A DNA stretch of 64,000 nt from Pseudomonas ceruminis. GTDB taxonomy: Bacteria > Pseudomonadota > Gammaproteobacteria > Pseudomonadales > Pseudomonadaceae. Below the pieces are notes generated by a model. It was not told the DNA's origin. It ran no database searches and saw only the letters and a program-made list of their open reading frames with translations. Positions within the stretch are counted from its first letter, which is position 1. Every line of letters begins with the position of its first letter. A program made the translations under genes and the position numbers. The stretch is from the NCBI RefSeq assembly GCF_021602025.1, contig NZ_BQHW01000015.1, positions 62,001 through 126,000 on the forward strand, written 5' to 3'. Of the stretch, positions 58,176 through 64,000 are shown one piece after another.

Positions 58176-58874
58176 ATGAGCAACGTCGACCACGCCGAAA
58201 TCGCCAAGTTTGAAGCCTTGGCGCACCGCTGGTGGGACCGCGAGAGCGAGTTCAAGCCGCTGCACGATATCAATCCACTGCGCGTCAACTGGATCGACGA
58301 GCGCGTCAGCCTGGCCGGCAAAAAGGTGCTGGACGTCGGTTGCGGCGGCGGCATTCTCAGCGAGGCGATGGCCCTACGTGGCGCCACCGTCACCGGCATC
58401 GACATGGGCGAGGCGCCGCTGGCCGTTGCCCAGCTGCATCAACTGGAGTCGGGCGTACAGGTGGAATACCGGCAGATCACCGCTGAGGCCCTGGCTGAAG
58501 AAATGCCAGCGCAGTTCGATGTGGTCACCTGCCTGGAAATGCTCGAGCACGTGCCCGACCCATCCTCGGTCATCCGCGCCTGCTACCGCATGGTCAAGCC
58601 CGGCGGCCAGGTGTTCTTCTCGACCATCAACCGCAACCCCAAGGCCTACCTGCTGGCCATCGTCGGCGCCGAATACATCCTCAAGATGCTGCCGCGCGGC
58701 ACCCACGACTTCAAGAAATTCATCCGCCCGTCCGAGCTGGGCGCCTGGAGCCGCGTTGCGGGCCTTGAAGTCAAGGATATCATCGGCCTGACCTACAACC
58801 CGCTGACCAAGCACTACAAGCTCAGCAGCGACGTCGACGTCAACTACATGATCCAGACCCTGCGCGAGGAATAA
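58176..58874 (+). CDS. ubiG: Ubiquinone biosynthesis O-methyltransferase
   Basis: A 232-residue SAM methyltransferase that performs both O-methylations of ubiquinone synthesis. It starts [20 protein letters not shown]; DPxxEF-type sequence [16 protein letters not shown] follows. [16 protein letters not shown] is motif I, and [20 protein letters not shown] is the family signature that includes membrane-associating residues. The ATG at 58176 is preceded by AGAGGA. mupP follows after 2 bases. Confidence 0.96.
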   Translation: MSNVDHAEIAKFEALAHRWWDRESEFKPLHDINPLRVNWIDERVSLAGKKVLDVGCGGGILSEAMALRGATVTGIDMGEAPLAVAQLHQLESGVQVEYRQITAEALAEEMPAQFDVVTCLEMLEHVPDPSSVIRACYRMVKPGGQVFFSTINRNPKAYLLAIVGAEYILKMLPRGTHDFKKFIRPSELGAWSRVAGLEVKDIIGLTYNPLTKHYKLSSDVDVNYMIQTLREE

Positions 58875-58876
58875 GC

Positions 58877-59548
58877 ATGCGTTTGCGAGCAGTACTTTTC
58901 GACATGGACGGCACCCTGCTCGACACGGCGCCGGACTTCATCGCCATCTGCCAGGCCATGCTCGCCGAGCGCGGCCTGCCTGCCATCGACGACAGGCTGA
59001 TCCGCGACGTGATTTCCGGCGGCGCCCGCGCCATGGTAGCCGCAACCTTTGCCATGAGCCCCGAAGCCGAGGGCTTCGAGGCCCTGCGCCTGGAGTTCCT
59101 CGAGCGCTACCAGCGTGACTGCGCGGTGCACAGCAAGCTGTTCGACGGCATGGCCGAGCTGTTGGCCGATATCGAGAAAGGCAACCTGCTGTGGGGCGTG
59201 GTCACCAACAAGCCGGTGCGCTTCGCCGAGCCGATCATGCAGCGCCTGGGCCTGGCCGAACGCTCCGCGCTGCTGATCTGCCCGGACCACGTGAAAAACA
59301 GCAAGCCCGACCCCGAGCCGCTGATCCTGGCCTGCAAGACCCTGGACCTGGACCCGGCCAGTGTGCTGTTCGTTGGCGATGACCTGCGCGACATAGAGTC
59401 TGGTCGCGATGCCGGCACCCGCACGGCGGCGGTGCGCTATGGCTATATTCATCCAGAAGACAACCCGAACAACTGGGGTGCCGACGTGGTGGTGGACCAC
59501 CCCCTGGAACTGCGCAAGGTGATCGACAGCGCCTTGTGCGGCTGCTGA
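58877..59548 (+). CDS. mupP: N-acetylmuramic acid 6-phosphate phosphatase (HAD family)
   Basis: A 223-residue HAD phosphatase starting [20 protein letters not shown] (nucleophile DxD). [14 protein letters not shown] is motif II, and [10 protein letters not shown] with [16 protein letters not shown] supplies motifs III/IV. In Pseudomonas, MupP next to ubiG acts in peptidoglycan recycling, feeding UDP-MurNAc and affecting fosfomycin and beta-lactam responses. The location matches. A generic phosphoglycolate phosphatase is the alternative annotation. GAGGA lies just before the start. Confidence 0.88.
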   Translation: MRLRAVLFDMDGTLLDTAPDFIAICQAMLAERGLPAIDDRLIRDVISGGARAMVAATFAMSPEAEGFEALRLEFLERYQRDCAVHSKLFDGMAELLADIEKGNLLWGVVTNKPVRFAEPIMQRLGLAERSALLICPDHVKNSKPDPEPLILACKTLDLDPASVLFVGDDLRDIESGRDAGTRTAAVRYGYIHPEDNPNNWGADVVVDHPLELRKVIDSALCGC

Positions 59549-59613
59549 TCCCTAGCGGCTGACCACTGATCCTGTGGGATCGCATTTGCCTTAAAGAACA
59601 CAGGGGAACTTCA

Positions 59614-60354
59614 ATGTTCGACTACACCGCCCGCCCCGACCTGCTCAAGGGCCGCGTCATTCTGGTCACCGGCGCTGGCCGTGGCATTGGTGCCGCCGCC
59701 GCCAAGGCCTATGCCGCCCTGGGCGCCACCGTACTGCTGCTGGGCAAGACCGAGGCCAACCTCAACGAGGTCTATGACCAGATCGAGGCCGCTGGCCATC
59801 CGCAGCCAGTGGTCATCCCGTTCAACCTGGAAACCGCCCTGCCCCACGAGTACGACGGGCTGGCAGTGATGATCGAGGAGCAGTTCGGCCGCCTCGACGG
59901 CCTGCTCAACAATGCTTCGATCATCGGCCCACGCACGCCGCTGGAGCAGCTTTCCGGCGATAACTTCATGCGCGTGATGCACATCAACGTCGATGCCACC
60001 TTCATGCTCACCAGCACCCTGCTGCCGCTGCTCAAGCTGTCGGAGGACGCCTCGGTGGTGTTCACCTCCAGCAGCGTCGGACGCAAGGGCCGGGCCTATT
60101 GGGGCGCCTATGGCGTGTCGAAGTTCGCCACCGAAGGCCTGATGCAGACCTTGGCCGACGAACTGGAAGGCGTGGCACCCGTACGCTCCAACAGCATCAA
60201 CCCGGGCGCCACGCGCACGGCGATGCGCGCGCAGGCCTACCCCAGCGAGAACCCGCAGAACAACCCGCTGCCCGAAGAGATCATGCCGGTGTACCTGTAC
60301 CTGATGGGGCCGGACAGTACTGGGGTGAACGGGCAGGCGTTCAACGCCCAGTAG
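59614..60354 (+). CDS. yciK: SDR oxidoreductase, YciK-like
   Basis: A 246-residue classical short-chain dehydrogenase. ILVTGAGRGIGAAAAKAYA is the TGxxxGxG cofactor site, LLNNASIIGP the NNAG-like motif, and TSSSVGRKGRAYWGAYGVSKFA the Ser-Tyr-Lys catalytic set. It starts MFDYTARPDLLKGRVI, typical of YciK. AGGGGAAC precedes the ATG. It follows mupP by 65 bases and is part of the ubiG-mupP-yciK group known in pseudomonads. The physiological substrate is not known. Confidence 0.9.
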   Translation: MFDYTARPDLLKGRVILVTGAGRGIGAAAAKAYAALGATVLLLGKTEANLNEVYDQIEAAGHPQPVVIPFNLETALPHEYDGLAVMIEEQFGRLDGLLNNASIIGPRTPLEQLSGDNFMRVMHINVDATFMLTSTLLPLLKLSEDASVVFTSSSVGRKGRAYWGAYGVSKFATEGLMQTLADELEGVAPVRSNSINPGATRTAMRAQAYPSENPQNNPLPEEIMPVYLYLMGPDSTGVNGQAFNAQ

Positions 60355-60356
60355 GT

Positions 60357-60412
60357 TTTCGCCAGTACGGCCCCGTGGCGGGCTCATCCGCGAAGGGGCC
60401 GTACTGGCGAAA
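60357..60412. terminator. Long REP-derived bidirectional hairpin
   Basis: Perfect 18-bp arms (TTTCGCCAGTACGGCCCC and GGGGCCGTACTGGCGAAA) flank a 20-base loop that itself contains GCGGG/CCGC, resembling the P. putida REP core. It lies between the convergent yciK and TenA-like genes and can serve both as terminator. Confidence 0.75.
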
Positions 60413-60414
60413 GA

Positions 60415-61200
60415 TCAGCCCGCCGCCAGCGCCGGGCGCATGCGCCCTTGCTGGCGACCTTCCATCTGCATGCACCGCTCCAGGAACAGGTACATGCAGT
60501 CATAGCTCTTGCAAATGGCCTTGCGCAGCTCGTTGCGCAGCCCCTGGGTGGGGTTCTCACCGGCCAGCGTGCAGATGATCTCCAGCGCCTCCCACGGGTG
60601 CGCGTCGTCATACTGGGCGTGCATCTTCAGCCATTTCATGGCGCGCTTGCGCTGGTCCTCGGGGAAGCCCATGGCATAGGTGTCCTCGGCGCAGACCACC
60701 GCCGACCACTCCCCAGTCGCCCCCTCGATAGCGTAGTTGGTGGCCGCCATGGCAATGGCCAGCGACTCAGTGGTGCACACCCGCCAGCACCAATCGTTGA
60801 GCCCATTGAGCTCCGCTGGCACCTCCTGGCTCTGCAACTGGTGCAGGTGGATGCCATGGGCATGGCACCAGTGCACCCAGTAGTCGGCATGGTTGAGCTC
60901 GACGCGGATATTGCGCATCAACCAACGGCGCGCCATGTCCTCGCCGGGGTGGCGCGCGTAGCGGGTCTTGGTCAGGTTGTGGGCCATGTACAGCGAGAAC
61001 TGTTCCACCACCGGCCAGCCACCGATCAGGTACTGGCGGATGGTCGCCTGGCGCAGCTGGCCGTCACGCAAACGCTGGTAGAACTCATGCTCGACTACGC
61101 GGCGCTTGCTTTCGCGACACTCCTCGATCAGTTGCTGTGCCCATTGGGGGTAACTGGCGGGGTCCATCAATGGCCCGATTCGAACGAATGCATCAATCAC
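60415..61200 (-). CDS. TenA/PqqC-like heme-oxygenase-fold protein
   Basis: A 261-residue helical protein. HEFYQRLRDGQLRQATIRQYLIGG, a middle VELNHADYWVHWC and CTTESLAIAMAATNYAIEGATGEW are typical of the TenA/THI-4/PqqC family, with conserved Glu and His that could bind metal or a cofactor. Members include thiaminase II, PqqC and di-iron oxygenases; the sequence alone does not choose. The start is a GTG at 61200 with a very good AAGGAG site 7 bases upstream. It converges on yciK and follows the GGDEF/EAL gene on the same strand. Confidence 0.85.
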   Translation of the reverse strand: MIDAFVRIGPLMDPASYPQWAQQLIEECRESKRRVVEHEFYQRLRDGQLRQATIRQYLIGGWPVVEQFSLYMAHNLTKTRYARHPGEDMARRWLMRNIRVELNHADYWVHWCHAHGIHLHQLQSQEVPAELNGLNDWCWRVCTTESLAIAMAATNYAIEGATGEWSAVVCAEDTYAMGFPEDQRKRAMKWLKMHAQYDDAHPWEALEIICTLAGENPTQGLRNELRKAICKSYDCMYLFLERCMQMEGRQQGRMRPALAAG

Positions 61201-61240
61201 TTTTGCGCTCCTTGATCCCTGTGATTAAGCCGACGCTTTT

Positions 61241-63697
61241 TCAGCGAAAGGTTCCAGGCGCCCGATGCAGCAGGGGCCGTGCAGCAATCCGTTGGCGCCG
61301 CAGACTGTCGCAGGTGAACACCTGCGGTCGTTCGATCAGATAGCCCTGGGCGTAGTCCACGCCGATCTCCTGCAAGGCCTGCTCGATCAACGGTGTTTCG
61401 ACGAACTCGGCAATGGTCCGCTTACCCATGACATGGCCGATGTGATTGATCACCTCGACCATGGCCCGGTTAACCGGATCATCCAGCATATCTTTGACAA
61501 AACTTCCGTCGATCTTCAAGAAGTCGACGGGTAAATGTTTTAAATAAGCGAATGACGACATTCCGGCACAGAAATCGTCGAGGGAGAACTTGCAGCCCAG
61601 TCCTTTCAATTCGTTGATGAATCGGATGGCACTGCCCAGGTTGGCGATTGCGCTGGTCTCGGTGATTTCGAAACAGATCAGCCGCGGCGGAATGGCATAT
61701 TCGACGAACAGTCGGTGCAGGTACTCAAGGAACTTGTCATCTCCAATGCTCGACCCTGAGAGGTTGATCGCGCACATTGACAGCGGCCCTTCCCTGCCCT
61801 CATCCAGGCACTGGCGGATGATCTGGAACACATTGCGCACTACCCAGCGATCGAGGGCAGTCATCAAGCCATAGCGTTCGGCCGCCGGTATGAAGCTGTC
61901 CGGCAGAATGGTGCGGCCACTTTCATCGTGCAGGCGCAACAGGATTTCGATATGGCCCGGCCCTTCAATGGACGTCAACGCGGCGATTTCCTGGGCGTAG
62001 AGGCAAAAACGGTTCTCTTCCAACGCCACATGCAGGCGCTGGATCCAGGCCATCTCACCAAAGCGCATCGACAGCTCGCTGTCGTCGGCATGGTACACCT
62101 GCACCCGGTTGCGCCCCTTCTCCTTGGCCATGTAGCAGGCCATGTCGGCCGCACGCAACGACGCCTCCAGGGTGCCCGGTGCCTGCGCCATATGCACCAG
62201 GCCAATGCTCACGGTGGTGACGAAAGGCCGGCCCTTCCACACGAAATGCAGGCTTTGCACAGCCTGGCGCAGGTTTTCGGCGATTCGCTCGGCTTGCTCC
62301 GGCGGGCAACTTTCCAACAACACACCAAATTCATCGCCGCCCAGTCGGGCCAGGGTATCCCCCTCGCGCAAGCCGGATTGCAGCACGGCACAGATGTGCC
62401 GTAACAACTCATCGCCGGCCGCGTGGCCACAGGTATCGTTGACCAGCTTGAACTGGTCCAGGTCGAGGAACATCAGCGAATGGCGCCCCGACTGGCGCAC
62501 CAGTTCGTTGAGGGCCTGCTCCAGGCGGTATTCGAACTCGCGACGGTTGGCCAAGCCAGTCAAGGCGTCGTGGGTGGCCTGCCAGGACAGGTTGGCAATG
62601 TACTGGCGCTCCTGGGTCATGTCGTGCAACACCAGCACGATGCCGGCCATTTGCCCATCACTGATGATCGGCGACCCCACCAGGTTGATCGAGACCGTGC
62701 TGCCGTCCAGGCGCTGGATCAGCCGAGCATGCTCAGCCCCCCCTTTCAGGCTGCCGCTGAGCACCTGGTCCAGCAGCGAGCCACTGTCGTTCTCGGCCTG
62801 CTCGTCCACCAGGCTGAACAGCGCAGTCAATGGCAGGCCCAGGGCCTGCCCTGCCTGCCAGTGGGTCAGTTGCTCCGCAGCCGGGTTCATGTAGACGATG
62901 CACCCCTCGACATCGGTGGTGATCACCGCATCCCCAATAGCTTGCAGGGTAATCTGTGCTCGCTCTTTTTCCGCCTGCAAAGCACTGGCGAAGGCCTGGC
63001 GCTGGGCCAGCAGCTTGCTTGAACGGCGCCAGGCAATGGCGATGAGAAACAGTGCTGTCAGCAGGTTGGTGATCAACAACACCCGCAACAGCATCCGCGA
63101 ACCCTCCCCCAGGGCATCGCTGAAGGCCTTAGCCGCTGGCGTCACGCCCTCGTTGATAGCGACGATGCGGGCTCGCCACTCACTGACCTGACGGGCCTCG
63201 GCACGGCCACTGGCGAAGCCTGCCCGCATGTCGTTGGCCAGCACGTCCAGTTGGTTCAGGTAGTTGTCACCGATGTTCCAGTAGGCAATCGCCGTCTGCA
63301 TGTAGCTGAGCTGGCGAAAATTGCGGTAGAACCAGATGATGCGATCGACGTCATCCGGGTGGTTGCCACCCTGCAGCACGGCCTGACGGGCGGCTTCGAG
63401 GTCCGGGCTTGCCTGGTCAAGCACCTCGCGCAGCTGGTGGTCGCCTTGAGGTACGCTGATCACCTGGCGATAGCGTTGGTAGGTACGCTCGTCACCGCTG
63501 TCGGCATACAGGTTGAGGTAATAGATGGCGTCTTTCTGGGCCTTGGACCACAGGCTCTCGCCCGCCACATAGGCACGAACCGCCGACAGCGCGTAAAGGC
63601 TGAGGCTACCCAGCAGTACCTGGAAGACTACAACGGCGATGAAGGGCCAGATGATACCCAGCAGCCTTGGCGCCTCTAGCGTGCGATTTCCCTTCAT
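61241..63697 (-). CDS. Membrane-bound PAS-GGDEF-EAL protein (c-di-GMP turnover)
   Basis: An 818-residue signalling protein. Membrane helices at about 12-34 and 207-227 enclose a periplasmic helical sensor. A PAS domain lies at about 240-370. The GGDEF domain (about 375-540) has an intact ARLGGDEFGVLLE. The EAL domain (about 555-810) reads EILLRL in place of EAL; this substitution is tolerated, and NLSGSS, FEITETSA, LDDFCAG, KIDGSFV and QGYLIERP keep the catalytic residues. It may both make and break c-di-GMP, which controls adhesion and exopolysaccharide. The stop lies 40 bases before the TenA-like gene. Confidence 0.92.
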   Translation of the reverse strand: MKGNRTLEAPRLLGIIWPFIAVVVFQVLLGSLSLYALSAVRAYVAGESLWSKAQKDAIYYLNLYADSGDERTYQRYRQVISVPQGDHQLREVLDQASPDLEAARQAVLQGGNHPDDVDRIIWFYRNFRQLSYMQTAIAYWNIGDNYLNQLDVLANDMRAGFASGRAEARQVSEWRARIVAINEGVTPAAKAFSDALGEGSRMLLRVLLITNLLTALFLIAIAWRRSSKLLAQRQAFASALQAEKERAQITLQAIGDAVITTDVEGCIVYMNPAAEQLTHWQAGQALGLPLTALFSLVDEQAENDSGSLLDQVLSGSLKGGAEHARLIQRLDGSTVSINLVGSPIISDGQMAGIVLVLHDMTQERQYIANLSWQATHDALTGLANRREFEYRLEQALNELVRQSGRHSLMFLDLDQFKLVNDTCGHAAGDELLRHICAVLQSGLREGDTLARLGGDEFGVLLESCPPEQAERIAENLRQAVQSLHFVWKGRPFVTTVSIGLVHMAQAPGTLEASLRAADMACYMAKEKGRNRVQVYHADDSELSMRFGEMAWIQRLHVALEENRFCLYAQEIAALTSIEGPGHIEILLRLHDESGRTILPDSFIPAAERYGLMTALDRWVVRNVFQIIRQCLDEGREGPLSMCAINLSGSSIGDDKFLEYLHRLFVEYAIPPRLICFEITETSAIANLGSAIRFINELKGLGCKFSLDDFCAGMSSFAYLKHLPVDFLKIDGSFVKDMLDDPVNRAMVEVINHIGHVMGKRTIAEFVETPLIEQALQEIGVDYAQGYLIERPQVFTCDSLRRQRIAARPLLHRAPGTFR

Positions 63698-63791
63698 GTA
63701 GTCCCTGTCACAGAGCAGATAAGGCTCGAATCAACCCAGACAAGCACAGCGTAGGCCATTTGCCATCTGAGTGACGGGGAATTTATTGCCG

Positions 63792-64000
63792 TCAGGTCTG
63801 CTGCAGATGCCCATACAACTTGGCATACAACCCACCCTCGGCAATCAGCTGCTGGTGATCGCCGTCCTCGGCCACATGCCCGCCATCGAACACCAGCACC
63901 CGGTCGGCCTGCTTCACGGCCGACAAACGGTGGGCGATGATCAGCGTGGTACGGCCACTGAGGAACCGCGCCAAGGCCTGGTGCAGGTTGTACTCAGTGG
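63792..64000 (-). CDS. ABC transporter, C-terminal end (5' part beyond window)
   Basis: Only the last 69 or so residues are inside the window. They contain GRTTLIIAHRLSAVKQADRVLVFDGG, the H-loop histidine and following strand of a fused permease-ATPase exporter (MsbA/MdlB type), ending HLQQT. The reading frame continues past base 64000. The transported substrate cannot be told. Confidence 0.85.
   Translation of the reverse strand, partial: TEYNLHQALARFLSGRTTLIIAHRLSAVKQADRVLVFDGGHVAEDGDHQQLIAEGGLYAKLYGHLQQT

Overview
The window looks like a Pseudomonas chromosome, most likely the P. putida group. The basis is gene content and order recalled for that group, high GC with GC-rich third codon positions, a fused tyrA-aroA gene, and REP-like elements resembling the P. 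putida type. No tRNA, rRNA, CRISPR array, complete insertion sequence or phage gene was recognised.

Layout. (1) 1-5117, minus strand: gmd-rmd-wbpY-like-wbpZ-like and a partial WbpV-like epimerase, i.e. GDP-D-rhamnose synthesis and D-rhamnan (common-antigen type) glycosyltransferases. (2) 5376-12907: a type I secretion system (ABC, HlyD and TolC proteins, minus strand) divergent from an unknown 294-aa protein and an RTX/DUF4214 repeat protein that is its probable substrate. (3) 13017-20983, plus strand: two large GT2 glycosyltransferases, then an unusual trio of a DRE-TIM aldolase fused to an extra domain, a CMP-sugar cytidylyltransferase and a HAD phosphatase, which looks like a pathway to a CMP-activated 2-keto-3-deoxy sugar acid. 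(4) 21415-26015, minus strand, visibly AT-richer: an unrecognised protein and a 1154-aa multidomain glycosyltransferase. (5) 26619-30063: rfbBDAC for dTDP-L-rhamnose, then an FkbM-type methyltransferase. (6) 31904-34956, minus strand: a Gtr-like glucosylation trio (GT-C membrane protein, EmrE-like small carrier, GtrB-like GT2). (7) 35107-43985, minus strand: manC-manB-wzm-wzt-methyltransferase-double GT4, the same order as the E. coli O8/O9a ABC-dependent O-antigen clusters. (8) 44309-64000: core genes, with a beta-CASP hydrolase, a LapA-domain protein, ihfB, rpsA, cmk, tyrA-aroA, pheA, serC, gyrA, mtnA, ubiG, mupP, yciK, a TenA-like protein, a GGDEF/EAL protein and the end of an ABC transporter.

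How the parts fit. About 44 kb is devoted to the cell surface. ManC and ManB make GDP-mannose, Gmd and Rmd turn it into GDP-D-rhamnose, the WbpY/WbpZ-like and double GT4 enzymes would polymerise it, a methyltransferase with a coiled coil would cap the chain, and Wzm/Wzt would export it, with the Wzt C-terminal domain probably reading the cap. Embedded in this locus is a type I system with a calcium-repeat surface protein. This resembles Caulobacter, where the S-layer secretion genes lie beside O-antigen genes. Functions are inferred from motifs and gene order; no database search was possible.
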